Assembly (NCBI RefSeq): GCF_009763805.1
Contig: NZ_CP046804.1
Span: forward strand, 1 to 64,000
DNA length: 64,000 nt
Direction of reading: 5' to 3'
DNA from: Vibrio cidicii
GTDB lineage: Bacteria; Pseudomonadota; Gammaproteobacteria; Enterobacterales; Vibrionaceae
Of the stretch, positions 38,026-52,567 are shown one piece after another; positions within the stretch are counted from its first letter, which is position 1; every line of letters begins with the position of its first letter. The position numbers and the translations under genes are program-made. The notes below the pieces were generated by a model that had not been told where the DNA came from, did not search any database, and saw only the letters and a list, made by a program, of their open reading frames with translations.

Positions 38026-39003
38026 ATGGCTCAGCAGATTGAATTAACAAATACCGTAAAAGATAGCCAATTGGGTCAACGACTTGATCAGGCTATCGCA
38101 GAATTGTTCGCCGATTTTTCTCGTTCGCGCCTGAAAGAGTGGTTGTTGGACGGAAAAGTAAAAGTGAACGGTGAGGTGATCACCAAACCCCGTACGAAAG
38201 TGATGGGCGGCGAAGCGATCACGGTGCTCGCCGAGCTTGAAGACGAAGAGCGCTGGGAAGCGCAAGATATTCCTCTGGATATCGTCTACGAGGATGACGA
38301 CATTTTAGTCATTAACAAGCCGCGTGATTTCGTGGTTCATCCGGGAGCCGGAACTCCTGATGGCACCGTGCTCAATGCACTGCTGTTTCATTGTCCGGAA
38401 ATTGCAGAAGTGCCTCGTGCGGGTATCGTGCATCGTTTGGATAAAGACACAACAGGTTTGATGGTGGTTGCGAAAACCGTTCCGGCGCAAACACGCCTCG
38501 TGCGAGCGCTACAAAAACGCGATATTACCCGTGAGTATGAAGCCATTGCGATTGGCCGTATGACCGCAGGCGGTAAAGTGGACCAACCGATTGGTCGCCA
38601 CTCAACCAAACGTACCTTGATGGCAGTCAGCCCTATGGGCAAGCCGGCGGTAACACATTACCGTGTTGCGGAGCATTTCCGTGAGCACACACGCTTGCGT
38701 TTACGTCTTGAAACCGGACGTACTCACCAGATCCGTGTGCATATGGCCTACATTCAGCATCCACTGCTTGGCGATATCGCTTACGGTGGCCGCGCGCGTA
38801 TTCCATCTGGCGCGTCAGATGATGTGGTCGAGATGATACGTGGCTTTGATCGTCAAGCACTGCATGCTGTTATGCTGCGCTTTAATCATCCGATCACTGG
38901 TGAAGAGCTGGAGTTCCATGCACCTGTGCCAGATGATATGGTTGAGTTAACCGAAACACTACGCCGTGATACTCAAGAGCATGGCTTACCGGACGTTTAC
39001 TGA
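38026..39003 (+). CDS. rluD: 23S rRNA pseudouridine synthase RluD
   Basis: A 325-residue enzyme that makes pseudouridines 1911, 1915 and 1917 in helix 69 of 23S rRNA. An N-terminal S4 domain (SRSRLKEWLLDGKVKVNGEVITKP) is followed by the catalytic domain with GIVHRLDKDTTGLMVVAKT (catalytic Asp) and RLETGRTHQIRVHMAYIQHPLLGD. The C-terminal helix is present. pgeF follows after 6 bases. Confidence 0.95.
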   Translation: MAQQIELTNTVKDSQLGQRLDQAIAELFADFSRSRLKEWLLDGKVKVNGEVITKPRTKVMGGEAITVLAELEDEERWEAQDIPLDIVYEDDDILVINKPRDFVVHPGAGTPDGTVLNALLFHCPEIAEVPRAGIVHRLDKDTTGLMVVAKTVPAQTRLVRALQKRDITREYEAIAIGRMTAGGKVDQPIGRHSTKRTLMAVSPMGKPAVTHYRVAEHFREHTRLRLRLETGRTHQIRVHMAYIQHPLLGDIAYGGRARIPSGASDDVVEMIRGFDRQALHAVMLRFNHPITGEELEFHAPVPDDMVELTETLRRDTQEHGLPDVY

Positions 39004-39009
39004 TCAACC

Positions 39010-39732
39010 ATGATTCTCCCTAACTGGCCTGCTCCGAAAAATATCAAAGCCTTTGCGTCAACGCGTGAAGGCGGTTTTTCGCATGCTCCGTATGCGAGCC
39101 TAAACTTGGGCGCGCATGTCGGGGACGAGCTTCACCTAGTTAGGGAAAATCGCCTTTGGTTAGCCCAAAAGGCGCAAATGCCAAGCGCGCCAGTGTGGTT
39201 GAATCAAACCCACTCAACACGAGTGGCAGAGGTATCGACTCCGACAGAGCAAGTGTTGGATGCCGACGGGCTATTTACCCAAACCGTCGGGGTGGTGTGC
39301 AGTGCGATGACGGCGGATTGTTTGCCGCTGCTGATCACCAACACACAAGGCACCCAAGTTGCAGCAGTGCATGCGGGATGGCGTGGCCTTTCTGCGGGCA
39401 TCGTGGAAAACGCGCTCGACAAGTTTTGTGGTGAAGTCATGGTTTGGCTTGGCCCTGCGATTGGTCCTTTGGCATTTGAGGTAGGCGATGATGTCCGTCA
39501 GGCATTCACCGACTTTGATCCACAAGCCGCTAAAGCTTTTGTGGCACAAGCGAAAAGTGGAAAGTGGCTTGCTGATATATTTTTGCTCGCGACTCAGCGT
39601 CTGAATCGTGCAGGTGTTAGGCAAGTCTTTTCATCGCAGATGTGCACCTACAGTAATTCGGGCCAGTTCTTTTCCTACCGCCGTGATGGCGTTACTGGCC
39701 GTCAGGCCAGCTTTATCTGGATGGAAGAATAA
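39010..39732 (+). CDS. pgeF: Peptidoglycan editing factor PgeF (YfiH)
   Basis: A 240-residue laccase-fold (DUF152) enzyme, recently assigned to remove wrongly built UDP-MurNAc-L-Ser. Metal-site motifs are present: LNQTHSTRV, MTADCLPLLI and AAVHAGWRGLSAGIVENAL. The SYRRDGVTGRQASFIWM C-terminus is typical. It lies 6 bases behind rluD and before clpB. Older names are 'polyphenol oxidase' and YfiH. Confidence 0.92.
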   Translation: MILPNWPAPKNIKAFASTREGGFSHAPYASLNLGAHVGDELHLVRENRLWLAQKAQMPSAPVWLNQTHSTRVAEVSTPTEQVLDADGLFTQTVGVVCSAMTADCLPLLITNTQGTQVAAVHAGWRGLSAGIVENALDKFCGEVMVWLGPAIGPLAFEVGDDVRQAFTDFDPQAAKAFVAQAKSGKWLADIFLLATQRLNRAGVRQVFSSQMCTYSNSGQFFSYRRDGVTGRQASFIWMEE

Positions 39733-39766
39733 CAGCATAATTTGTGCGACATCCGCTTTAGTCCCC

Positions 39767-39795
39767 CTTGAAAAACGTCGAGCACGTATCCATCT
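39767..39795 (+). promoter_or_regulatory. Sigma-32-type heat-shock promoter of clpB
   Basis: CTTGAAA (39767-39773), preceded by CCCC, then a 14-base spacer and ATCCATCT (39788-39795), matches the RpoH pattern CTTGAAA-N13/14-CCCCATnT. It lies about 45 bases upstream of the clpB start. Confidence 0.75.
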
Positions 39796-39839
39796 TTCAT
39801 ACTGATTAAACCATTCATTTCAGTTGAGGGAAGGTAGGT

Positions 39840-42413
39840 ATGCGTCTTGATCGATTTACCAGTAAGTTTCAAATCGCTATCTCTGATGCACAGTCATTGG
39901 CGTTAGGGCGCGATCATCAATACATCGAACCCGTTCATCTTATGGTGGCGCTGCTCGATCAAAATGGCAGCCCAATCAGACCGCTGCTGACCATCTTAAA
40001 TGTGGATGTCACGCATCTACGTTCCAAGCTCAGTGAAATGTTGGATCGCCTGCCGAAAGTCAGTGGCATTGGTGGTGATGTACAGCTGTCCTCATCGATG
40101 GGCACCATGTTCAATCTCTGTGACAAAATTGCGCAGAAGCGCCAAGACAGTTACATCTCGTCGGAAGTTTTCTTGCTGGCCGCTCTTGAAGACAGAGGTC
40201 CGTTAGGTCAATTACTTAAAGAGCTGGGGCTCACAGAACAAAAAGTGAGCCAAGCGATTGAGCAAATTCGTGGCGGTCAGAAAGTCAATGACCCGAATGC
40301 GGAAGAGCTGCGCCAAGCACTTGAAAAATTTACCATCGATCTTACCGAGCGAGCGGAGCAGGGCAAACTTGATCCGGTCATTGGCCGCGACGATGAAATT
40401 CGCCGTACCATTCAAGTATTGCAGCGCCGTACCAAAAACAACCCGGTGATCATCGGTGAGCCCGGTGTCGGTAAAACCGCAATAGTCGAGGGATTAGCGC
40501 AGCGTATTATTAATAATGAAGTTCCTGAAGGGCTGCGTGGTCGCCGCGTGCTGTCACTCGATATGGGTGCGTTGGTGGCTGGTGCGAAATACCGTGGTGA
40601 GTTTGAAGAACGCCTCAAATCGGTCTTGAACGAGCTCTCTAAAGAAGAGGGCAATATCATCCTCTTTATCGATGAGTTGCATACCATGGTTGGTGCGGGT
40701 AAAGGTGAAGGTTCAATGGATGCGGGCAACATGCTCAAACCCGCTTTGGCTCGTGGCGAGCTTCATTGTGTTGGTGCGACAACCTTGGATGAATACCGTC
40801 AGTATATTGAGAAAGATCCCGCCTTGGAGAGACGTTTCCAGAAAGTGCTGGTGGATGAACCAAGCGTGGAAGACACCATCGCGATTTTGCGTGGTTTAAA
40901 AGAACGCTATGAGCTGCACCATCACGTTGAAATTACCGATCCAGCGATCGTGGCGGCAGCCAGCTTGTCCCATCGCTACGTTTCAGACAGACAGTTGCCG
41001 GATAAAGCGATTGATTTGATCGATGAAGCAGCGTCCAGTATTCGTATGCAGATCGACTCCAAACCAGAAGCACTGGATAAACTAGAGCGCAAGATCATTC
41101 AATTGAAAATTGAGCAGCAGGCGCTAAGCAATGAGCATGATGAAGCGAGTGAAAAGCGTCTGCGCTCGCTCAATGAAGAGTTGAACGAAAAAGAGCGTGA
41201 GTTTGCAGAGCTAGAAGAGATCTGGAATGCAGAAAAAGCCGCTTTATCGGGCACTCAACATATCAAAACGGCACTTGAGCAGGCTCGCATGGACATGGAG
41301 TTTGCTCGCCGTGCAGGGGATCTAAGCCGCATGTCCGAATTGCAATACGGCCGTATCCCTGAGCTCGAGAAGCAACTTGATCTGGCCACGCAAGCCGAAA
41401 TGCAGGAGATGACCTTATTAAGAAATAAGGTTACCGACAACGAAATCGCAGAAGTGCTTTCTAAGCAGACCGGTATTCCTGTGTCAAAAATGCTGGAAGC
41501 GGAGAAAGAAAAACTGCTGCATATGGAAGAGGTTCTGCACAATCGCGTCATTGGACAAAAAGAGGCGGTAGAAGTGGTATCGAATGCCATTCGTCGTAGC
41601 CGCGCTGGTTTGTCCGATCCGAACAAACCGATTGGTTCCTTCCTCTTCTTGGGGCCAACTGGGGTCGGTAAAACCGAATTGTGTAAAACGCTCGCGAGTT
41701 TCATGTTCGACAGCGAAGACGCCATGGTGCGCATTGATATGTCGGAGTTCATGGAGAAGCACTCAGTGGCGAGATTGGTCGGCGCACCTCCAGGCTACGT
41801 TGGTTATGAAGAAGGCGGTTATCTGACGGAGGCAGTACGTCGCAAGCCGTATTCTGTCATCCTTCTTGATGAAGTCGAAAAAGCGCATCCCGACGTTTTC
41901 AACATCTTGTTGCAAGTACTGGATGATGGGCGACTAACAGATGGACAGGGGCGTACGGTCGATTTTAGAAACACGGTTGTGATTATGACCTCGAATTTGG
42001 GTTCAACTCGAATCCAAGAAAACTTCGCTATGCTCGATTATCAAGGTATTAAAGAGCAAGTGATGGATGTTGTCGGCAAACATTTCCGTCCAGAGTTTTT
42101 AAACCGCATAGATGAAAGCGTGGTGTTCCATCCTTTGGGCAAAGAGCACATTAAATCTATCGCTTCTATTCAACTGAGCCGATTGGCTAAACGGATGGAA
42201 GAAAAAGGCTATTTATTGGAAGTATCAGAAAAAGCGCTGGAATTGATCGCACAAGTTGGCTTCGACCCGGTTTATGGTGCGAGACCACTAAAACGTGCGA
42301 TTCAGCAAAGTGTCGAAAATCCGTTAGCAAAATCCATTCTTTCTGGTCAAGTGTTGCCAGATAAGAAAATTCAATTGGTGGTCAGCAATGATCAGATCAT
42401 TGCTCATCAATAG
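39840..42413 (+). CDS. clpB: Disaggregase ClpB
   Basis: An 857-residue Hsp100 ATPase that works with DnaK to dissolve aggregates. N-terminal Clp domain (residues about 1-145), first AAA+ domain with [13 protein letters not shown] and [12 protein letters not shown], long coiled-coil middle domain (residues about 410-520), second AAA+ domain with [14 protein letters not shown] and a C-terminal D2 small domain. Length is normal. The upstream sigma-32 promoter and its own terminator indicate a monocistronic heat-shock gene. Confidence 0.97.
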   Translation: MRLDRFTSKFQIAISDAQSLALGRDHQYIEPVHLMVALLDQNGSPIRPLLTILNVDVTHLRSKLSEMLDRLPKVSGIGGDVQLSSSMGTMFNLCDKIAQKRQDSYISSEVFLLAALEDRGPLGQLLKELGLTEQKVSQAIEQIRGGQKVNDPNAEELRQALEKFTIDLTERAEQGKLDPVIGRDDEIRRTIQVLQRRTKNNPVIIGEPGVGKTAIVEGLAQRIINNEVPEGLRGRRVLSLDMGALVAGAKYRGEFEERLKSVLNELSKEEGNIILFIDELHTMVGAGKGEGSMDAGNMLKPALARGELHCVGATTLDEYRQYIEKDPALERRFQKVLVDEPSVEDTIAILRGLKERYELHHHVEITDPAIVAAASLSHRYVSDRQLPDKAIDLIDEAASSIRMQIDSKPEALDKLERKIIQLKIEQQALSNEHDEASEKRLRSLNEELNEKEREFAELEEIWNAEKAALSGTQHIKTALEQARMDMEFARRAGDLSRMSELQYGRIPELEKQLDLATQAEMQEMTLLRNKVTDNEIAEVLSKQTGIPVSKMLEAEKEKLLHMEEVLHNRVIGQKEAVEVVSNAIRRSRAGLSDPNKPIGSFLFLGPTGVGKTELCKTLASFMFDSEDAMVRIDMSEFMEKHSVARLVGAPPGYVGYEEGGYLTEAVRRKPYSVILLDEVEKAHPDVFNILLQVLDDGRLTDGQGRTVDFRNTVVIMTSNLGSTRIQENFAMLDYQGIKEQVMDVVGKHFRPEFLNRIDESVVFHPLGKEHIKSIASIQLSRLAKRMEEKGYLLEVSEKALELIAQVGFDPVYGARPLKRAIQQSVENPLAKSILSGQVLPDKKIQLVVSNDQIIAHQ

Positions 42414-42436
42414 ATAAAACTATGCGAGTAAATGAC

Positions 42437-42463
42437 AAAATAAGGGGCCTAGCCCCTTATTTT
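42437..42463 (+). terminator. clpB terminator
   Basis: AAAATAAGGGGC-CTA-GCCCCTTATTTT is a perfect 12-bp stem, 24 bases after the clpB stop. Confidence 0.9.
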
Positions 42464-42536
42464 GTGTGGTAAATGCCCAAGTGGGTTGAAATTTAACCGG
42501 TTGAGCGTCGGTTTCGATAAAAATGCGATTTCCCAC

Positions 42537-42564
42537 TTGCCAAGAAAAAAGCATTCCCTATAAT
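42537..42564 (+). promoter_or_regulatory. rrn promoter P1
   Basis: TTGCCA (42537-42542), 16-base spacer, TATAAT (42559-42564), then a GC-rich GCGCATCC discriminator, a stringent-type rRNA promoter about 350 bases before 16S. Confidence 0.8.
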
Positions 42565-42652
42565 GCGCATCCACTGACACGGCAGACGCCACAAGGCTTC
42601 AGCAGTGCAGATAAGAGGGTAAGACTTCTAAAAAAGAAATTTGAAAAAGTGT

Positions 42653-42680
42653 TTGACTCTTCAAATTAACTCGCTAGAAT
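42653..42680 (+). promoter_or_regulatory. rrn promoter P2
   Basis: TTGACT (42653-42658), 16-base spacer, TAGAAT (42675-42680) and a GCACCTCCGC discriminator, about 115 bases after P1, giving the tandem P1-P2 layout of gammaproteobacterial rrn operons. Confidence 0.8.
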
Positions 42681-42718
42681 GCACCTCCGCTTTGAGAGAA
42701 AAACTTCTCGAGAAGCAA

Positions 42719-42730
42719 GCTCTTTAACAA
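42719..42730 (+). promoter_or_regulatory. rrn leader boxA
   Basis: GCTCTTTAACAA matches the boxA antitermination element of rRNA leaders; the same motif recurs before 23S. Downstream, 42839-42873 holds a TTTCTAG/CTAGAAA stem. Confidence 0.75.
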
Positions 42731-42917
42731 TATAAACCTATCAATCTGTGTGGGCACTCGTTGATGATAATCGCAAAAGATTTATCAATGAACTGAGTGA
42801 CCAATTTGATACTTCGGTATCGAGCACAGTCAATTCAAGTTTTCTAGGAACTAGCTTCTAGGGACTAGAAACTTATCAGTATTCATTGAGCCGAAGCGAA
42901 AGCTTCAAAAAACTTTT

Positions 42918-44459
<1,542 letters not shown>

Positions 44460-44522
44460 TACGATGATTATTGCGATGAGTGTTCACACAGATTGATACG
44501 GTTTAGATTAGAGCATTTTAGT

Positions 44523-44599
44523 GGGTCTGTAGCTCAGGTGGTTAGAGCGTACGCCTGATAAGCGTAAGGTCGGTGGTTCGAGTCCACTCAGACCCACCA
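44523..44599 (+). tRNA. tRNA-Ile (GAT)
   Basis: A 77-base tRNA in the 16S-23S spacer. Acceptor GGGTCTG/CAGACCC, D-arm TAGCTCAGGTGGTTAGAGC, anticodon loop CTGATAA, T-arm GGTTCGAGTCC and an encoded CCA end. Confidence 0.98.
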
Positions 44600-44607
44600 C
44601 TACTGAT

Positions 44608-44683
44608 GGGGCTATAGCTCAGCTGGGAGAGCGCCTGCCTTGCACGCAGGAGGTCTGCGGTTCGATCCCGCATAGCTCCACCA
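44608..44683 (+). tRNA. tRNA-Ala (TGC)
   Basis: A 76-base spacer tRNA. Acceptor GGGGCTA/TAGCTCC, anticodon TGC in CTTGCAC, T-arm GGTTCGATCCC and CCA end. It differs little from E. coli tRNA-Ala. Confidence 0.98.
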
Positions 44684-44976
44684 TCTTTAAGGGTTTTTCC
44701 TTAAGAATCTTTAAAAATGGTTTTCATTAGAAAATCTTGCTCTTTAACAATTTGGAAAGCTGACAAAGTAATTTATCTTCATGGATAGATTACTTGTAAA
44801 GTTCTCAATGTTTGTCTTTAAGACAAACACCAACAAAACACATTCAAGTGTTCTTGGGAATGTCACTTTTAAGTGACGATTCAAAATTGAGTCCGGCAAA
44901 TCAAAGCTATCTCGCTCATTCAAATAATGAGATAGCAACCTTGGTTGTTTAACGTAAAGACCCTTTCGGGTTGTAT
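44684..44976 (+). other. Spacer between tRNA-Ala and 23S with boxA
   Basis: About 290 bases. TGCTCTTTAACAATTTGG at 44738-44755 is the 23S-proximal boxA. The remainder supplies the 23S processing stem; no gene is seen. Confidence 0.75.
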
Positions 44977-47862
<2,886 letters not shown>

Positions 47863-47969
47863 TACAACACCCAAAGGGTTTTGGTGGACTCGATACAAGA
47901 ACGATTTGAATGTGTAGAGAACAGAAAACAGCTTTCCAGATTATTCTCTAGAAATAGAGAGAAAGAATT

Positions 47970-48088
47970 TGCTTGGCGACCATAGCGTTTTGGACCCACC
48001 TGACTCCATCCCGAACTCAGAAGTGAAACGAAACAGCGTCGATGGTAGTGTGGGGCTTCCCCATGTGAGAGTAGAACATCGCCAGGCT
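47970..48088 (+). rRNA. rrf: 5S ribosomal RNA
   Basis: About 119 bases. TGCTTGGCGACC at the 5' end pairs with the 3' end TCGCCAGGC; the conserved CCGAACTCAGAAGTGAAACG loop is present. It follows 23S by about 105 bases. Confidence 0.97.
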
Positions 48089-48146
48089 TTGAACATCCGT
48101 TTATTTGAAGCGCTGAAAAGGTAAGACTTAAAAATAGACACCGTGT

Positions 48147-48223
48147 GGAGCGGTAGTTCAGTTGGTTAGAATACCGGCCTGTCACGCCGGGGGTCGCGGG
48201 TTCGAGTCCCGTCCGCTCCGCCA
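48147..48223 (+). tRNA. tRNA-Asp (GTC)
   Basis: A 77-base tRNA after 5S. Acceptor GGAGCGG/CCGCTCC, anticodon GTC in CTGTCAC, T-arm GGTTCGAGTCC and CCA end; a distal tRNA of the rrn transcript. Confidence 0.98.
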
Positions 48224-48268
48224 CTTATTAAGAGACCTTGCTAGCGTGCAAGGTTTTGTCAAATCTGC

Positions 48269-48345
<77 letters not shown>

Positions 48346-48353
48346 TCATTGAA

Positions 48354-48382
48354 AGCCTCAGTCGTAAGACTGGGGCTTTTTT
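48354..48382 (+). terminator. rrn operon terminator
   Basis: AGCCTCAGTC-GTAA-GACTGGGGCT (one G-T pair) followed by TTTTTT, nine bases after tRNA-Trp. Confidence 0.92.
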
Positions 48383-48457
48383 ATATTCCTCACTTTACTC
48401 TATTCCCTCGAACTCCTGCGTGTCTTGCTAGGGAAACTCTATTGGTGTTGCTGGTTC

Positions 48458-49684
48458 TTATTGCGGAATAAAAAGAAGCCCATCCATGCTATTCCAAGGA
48501 ATGTGTGGGGTAAGTGTTCCCCACGCATAACGTAAGTAGAACATTTTCTGAAAATATCGTTTAATGCTATCCGGTTGAGTAGCGAGATTGACGAAAACAT
48601 CAGGATATCCGGCCGAATATAACGCGTAGTTCAGCGTGTTGTTGTCCTCCTTAAAGGTTTCTGTCTCTTTCAGCCATCGGCTGTGGTCTGGGGTATTGGC
48701 GGCTAACGAGCCTCTAAAATCTAATTGCATAACACTATAGGTTGATAGATCTGGGTAGCGCTGCTGTAGCGCAGAAATCATCGAGCTTTGTATTGGTGTG
48801 GCGTGGATGTTGTGCGCCTAGACCAACGTTTGTCCTTTCAACTGAAACCATTCGTTAATCAGCCAGTACAAGTTTTCGGCTGACTGCGCATTGGTATAGG
48901 AATTGTCTATGTCATTGATGATGAAATAAGCTTGTGCCTGAAGACTCTTGACGATTTGCAGCCAAAAAAATGCGTAGTTGCGGATCATATTCTGGAACCG
49001 TTTCCGCTTGCTTCTGTGTGACTAACAGTGTTTCAAGTGACTTTAATTCGGTGATTAAAAGGCGGTGATCTGCTTGAGTATAAGGCTGCGTCGTGTACCA
49101 CGGGCACATCATACGAGGCGCAGTTTCTTTGATCTTCTTCTAGTCCGCTATCTCCAAGTTGTTGGTTGTTAGATAGTTTTCCAGCTCCTCGAACATGATA
49201 CTGCAGCCAGGATCACTATTGATGCGGGCATCGTAGCCAATCAGCAACAACGGCTTTTCTCTCTGGGGATCATCATTAACATACCTCATCAATGCGGCCA
49301 CTTCTTGTCTAAAACGGTGTCCATACATGTAGTTGGCATCGGGACCGATCACTGCCTCCTGTAACGTTTGTTTGCCGTTGAGGTAATTTTGCCACGCAGC
49401 TAGCCCGTCATAGAGGCCAGCTTCAAATGCGATAAAATTTAAATCACCCTCTTCATACAGTGCCTTGGCCATGCGCGCTTTATAGCTGTTCCTTGGTGAG
49501 TTCTCTCTCCAACACTGACGATATCAATAGCGTCAGTTGCGGAGACGAATTCACTTAAATCCATGTTATTACAATTTAAATCGGTGCTAAGTAACGCTTG
49601 ATAGTGAATATCTCCAACCGCCTCTGGTTCAGTGTGATTACACCCGGCGACGAGAACTAGGCTTACTAGGGCAAATCTATGCAT
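48458..49684 (-). pseudogene. Decayed erythromycin-esterase-family lipoprotein gene
   Basis: Remains of a roughly 409-residue PF05139 (erythromycin esterase-like) protein with a lipoprotein signal peptide (MHRFALVSLVLVAGC, Cys15). Family motifs survive: VGERTHQG, FIAFEAGLYDG, LLLIGYDARI and, after the last stop, AHNIHA (normally WAHN). Lesions in order: a one-base loss at 49489-49490 (GGAACAGC for GGAAACAGC); an in-frame TAG at 49140-49142; a two-base loss at 48987-48990 (GAATATGATC for GAATATATGATC); and an in-frame TAG at 48818-48820, replacing the conserved Trp of WAHN. Downstream reading continues in frame to 48458. Two nonsense codons plus a dinucleotide loss argue for real decay rather than sequencing error. 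The substrate of the intact family member is unknown. Confidence 0.85.
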
Positions 49685-49922
49685 ATCTACTCCTTTTTCC
49701 TCTATTTCAATCGAGTAAAAGAGGGAAAGATAGGAATAAGAAATTGGGCTGTGAGCGACTGCAAAACAAGAACTCAAGTGGCTTTTTTGGGGGGGAGTGA
49801 ATCGAGTTTATGCGAAGGATACTTTTAGAAAGGTTTTTCTACGTACAGGGTTGTAGTGGGCTAAACTGTCGGAATCTTAACGGAGATAAATGACGCTGGA
49901 TAATGGTATGAGAGGAGGAAAA

Positions 49923-50747
49923 GTGGGGAAAATTTATCTGCTGTTCGCACTGTTACTAACGAGCTTTTTCTCATACGCATCGACCCCTTGGGAAACGGTC
50001 TCTACGCCACTCGTGGCAGATGCCCGTGCCGTTGGTTCCTACGCAAATGGTTGTCTGATTGGAGCTGTGGCTTTGCCCTTGGAAGGGGAGGGATTTCAAG
50101 TCGTTCGTGCTGAAAGAAGGCGCTACTTTGCTCACCCTGATACACTGAACTTTGTGCAGCGCCTTGGCCTGTATGCCAAAGCTACACTGCACGCCAGTTT
50201 GATGATTGCAGACGTCGGTCTCCCCCGTGGCGGCCGATTTGCTTATGGGCATGCGAGTCATCAAACGGGATTAGATGTGGATGTCTGGTTAAAACTGAAC
50301 TCTAGTCCATTAGAGATACAGCGATTGGCAGAGGCCAAGACCGAAAGTCTGGTTGATGTGAAAGCTCAGAACATTGATGAGGCCGTATGGCGCGATGACT
50401 ACTTTGAGCTGGTTAAAAAAGCCGCAGAGGATGAACGTGTGGCGCGTATTTTTATCAATCCGGTGATCAAAGAGCGCCTGTGCGTGATGGAAAAAAGCGA
50501 CGAGCGAGATTGGCTGCGCAAGGTACGTCCATGGTGGGGACACAGCGCCCACATGCACGTACGGCTTAAATGCCCACAAAACAGTGATGAATGTGTCAGT
50601 CAGCCGCTGCCACCAGAGGGCGATGGATGCGGTGAAGAGGTGACCAGTTGGCGCATTCGCCCCACACCGCCACCCCAAAAACCATCATCTCCCCCGCCTA
50701 CGCCAGAGGTATGTCTGAGAGTGCTTGAAACAGACAGAGCGCCATAA
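49923..50747 (+). CDS. mepA: Penicillin-insensitive murein endopeptidase MepA
   Basis: A periplasmic LAS-type metallopeptidase that cuts DD and LD cross-links in peptidoglycan. Signal peptide at the N-terminus (KIYLLFALLLTSFFSYA). The zinc ligands are visible in GHASHQTGLDVDVW and WWGHSAHMHVRLKCP (HMH). I choose GTG 49923, which has AGGAGG four bases upstream and gives 274 residues, the E. coli length; ATGs at 49890 and 49908 are in frame and would only lengthen the signal peptide. The C-terminus has a Pro-rich stretch (RPTPPPQKPSSPPPTPE). Neighbours on both sides are on the minus strand. Confidence 0.9.
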   Translation: MGKIYLLFALLLTSFFSYASTPWETVSTPLVADARAVGSYANGCLIGAVALPLEGEGFQVVRAERRRYFAHPDTLNFVQRLGLYAKATLHASLMIADVGLPRGGRFAYGHASHQTGLDVDVWLKLNSSPLEIQRLAEAKTESLVDVKAQNIDEAVWRDDYFELVKKAAEDERVARIFINPVIKERLCVMEKSDERDWLRKVRPWWGHSAHMHVRLKCPQNSDECVSQPLPPEGDGCGEEVTSWRIRPTPPPQKPSSPPPTPEVCLRVLETDRAP

Positions 50748-50756
50748 AGGCGCTCT
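50736..50756. terminator. Hairpin at the mepA / yfhL junction
   Basis: AGAGCGCC-ATAAA-GGCGCTCT contains the mepA stop in its loop. There is no T run, so it is a weak terminator or a 3'-end stabiliser between convergent genes. Confidence 0.45.
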
Positions 50757-50765
50757 GGGTGATTC

Positions 50766-51020
50766 TTAGGCAAGCCCCTGAATAATGACGAATTTCTCAA
50801 GCAGCTGTGCTTCAGTTTCGATATGTGCAGGGTCGGTAATAATGCATTTGGTGATCGGACAAACGGACTGACAGGTCGGCTTGTCGTAGTGTCCTTTGCA
50901 TTCCGTACAGAGGTTGGGATCAATTTCAAAGATCTTCTCCCCCATCGAAATCGCACCATTCGGACACTCAGGGTCACACATGTCGCAGTTAATGCATTTA
51001 TCCGTGATGAGCAGTGCCAT
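50766..51020 (-). CDS. yfhL: YfhL-type 4Fe-4S dicluster ferredoxin
   Basis: An 84-residue ferredoxin. First cluster CINCDMCDPECPNGAI, second CTECKGHYDKPTCQSVCPITKC with the Alvin-type insertion between its Cys residues and a C-terminal helix. It lies 2 bases after trhP. E. coli YfhL takes part with TrhP (YegQ) in tRNA hydroxylation in some models, and the tight pairing here supports a link. Confidence 0.92.
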   Translation of the reverse strand: MALLITDKCINCDMCDPECPNGAISMGEKIFEIDPNLCTECKGHYDKPTCQSVCPITKCIITDPAHIETEAQLLEKFVIIQGLA

Positions 51021-51022
51021 AA

Positions 51023-52424
51023 CTACTTACCTGTGGGGTTGCGGGTATCCTGACCGTCATTCAGATTACGCATCAGTAGAGCGTATTGCAGATCTAGCTC
51101 TGCAGGCACTGGCACGTAAACAAAGTGACCATTGCCTTTTGCGTCGTCAATGGCTTCACCTTTGCGGTTTTCCATCGCTTCCAATCTGAAAATGACATTA
51201 CCTTTCGGCGTCATCAGTTCTAAGCTGTCACCCACGATGAACTTGTTCTTCACTTCCACTTCCGCCATATCGCCGCGGCGTTTGCCAGTGAATTCTCCGA
51301 CAAATTGCTGTGCGTCTGATACTGAGTAGCCGTAGTCGTAATTTTGATAGGCATCGTGGGTGTGGCGGCGAAGAAAACCTTCGGTATAGCCACGGTGCGC
51401 CAAGCTTTCCAGTGTGCCCATCAAGCTCTCGTCAAAAGGCTTGCCTGCAACCGCGTCATCGATCGCTTTGCGGTAAACCTGAGCGGTACGCGCACAGTAG
51501 TAGAACGATTTAGTGCGGCCTTCGATTTTCAATGAATGCACACCCATTTTCGTCAAACGCTCAACGTGCTGTACGGCACGCAGATCTTTTGAGTTCATGA
51601 TGTAGGTGCCGTGTTCATCTTCAAATGCGGCCATTTTTTCTTCTGGACGATGGCTTTCAGAGAGCAGTACCACATCGTCAATCGGCTTGCCGCGACCAAT
51701 GGTGGTCTCAGGGCGCTCTTCCTGTACTTCAATTGCTTGAGCTGCGTTTGGATCGAACTGTTCGACGATCTGGCCAGCATCATCTTCTTTCCCTTGCTCA
51801 ACTTTGTATTCCCAACGGCAAGCATTGGTGCATGTACCTTGGTTTGGGTCACGTTTGTTGATGTAGCCAGAGAGCAGGCAACGGCCAGAGTAAGCCATAC
51901 AAAGAGCGCCATGCACGAACACTTCCAGTTCGGTTTCAGGACAATGTTGGCGAATCTCTTCGATCTCTTCGAGTGACAGTTTCGCGAGAGACAATCACGC
52001 GTTCCACGCCATAAGCGGCCCAGAATTTGACGGTTGCCCAGTTGACCGCGTTCGCTTGTACTGACAGGTGAATGGCCATATGCGGAAAGGCTTCACGCAC
52101 CATCATAATCAGGCCAGGGTCTGACATGATCAGCGCATCTGGGCCCATATCTACCACGGGTTTGAGATCACGGATGAAGGTTTTAAGTTTGGAGTTATGT
52201 GGCTGAATGTTGCACACCACATAAAACTTCTTACCTTGAGCATGTGCTTCATCGATACCGATTTGCAGATTCTCATGGTTGAATTCGTTGTTACGTACAC
52301 GCAGGCTGTAGCGAGGTTGTCCGGCGTAAACGGCATCGGCACCATAGGCAAAAGCATAGCGCATATTTTTCAAGCTGCCCGCAGGTGACAATAGCTCGGG
52401 AACAAAAGGTTTGGTGGATATCAT
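51023..52424 (-). CDS. trhP: tRNA 5-hydroxyuridine-34 synthase TrhP (YegQ), with one-base frameshift
   Basis: A U32 'peptidase'-family protein, about 466 residues after repair, making prephenate-dependent 5-hydroxyuridine at tRNA position 34. It begins PELLSPAGSLKNMRYAFAYG and has the iron-sulfur Cys in FVHGALCMAYSGRCLLSGY and GTCTNACRW. The break is at 51980-51982 (GTTTC on the plus strand): CGC GAA ACT should read CGC GAA CTG, restoring VIVSRELSLEEIEEIRQH. yfhL follows 2 bases later. Confidence 0.92.
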
Positions 52425-52530
52425 TGCTCGTTTTCTCTTCTCTCTGATCTCAGGTCAGTCCAATTCCACCAGATGGAATTGGGGCGCAAATTTTACGCTA
52501 AATTGTGATCTTTGACTAGGTAAAGGAGAG

Positions 52531-52555
52531 AAAAACGCCTTCATCAAGAAGGCGT
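52531..52555 (-). terminator. rdgC terminator
   Basis: On the minus strand ACGCCTTC-TTGAT-GAAGGCGT followed by TTTTTCTC, 12 bases after the rdgC stop. Confidence 0.88.
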
Positions 52556-52567
52556 CGGAAGAAGCGA

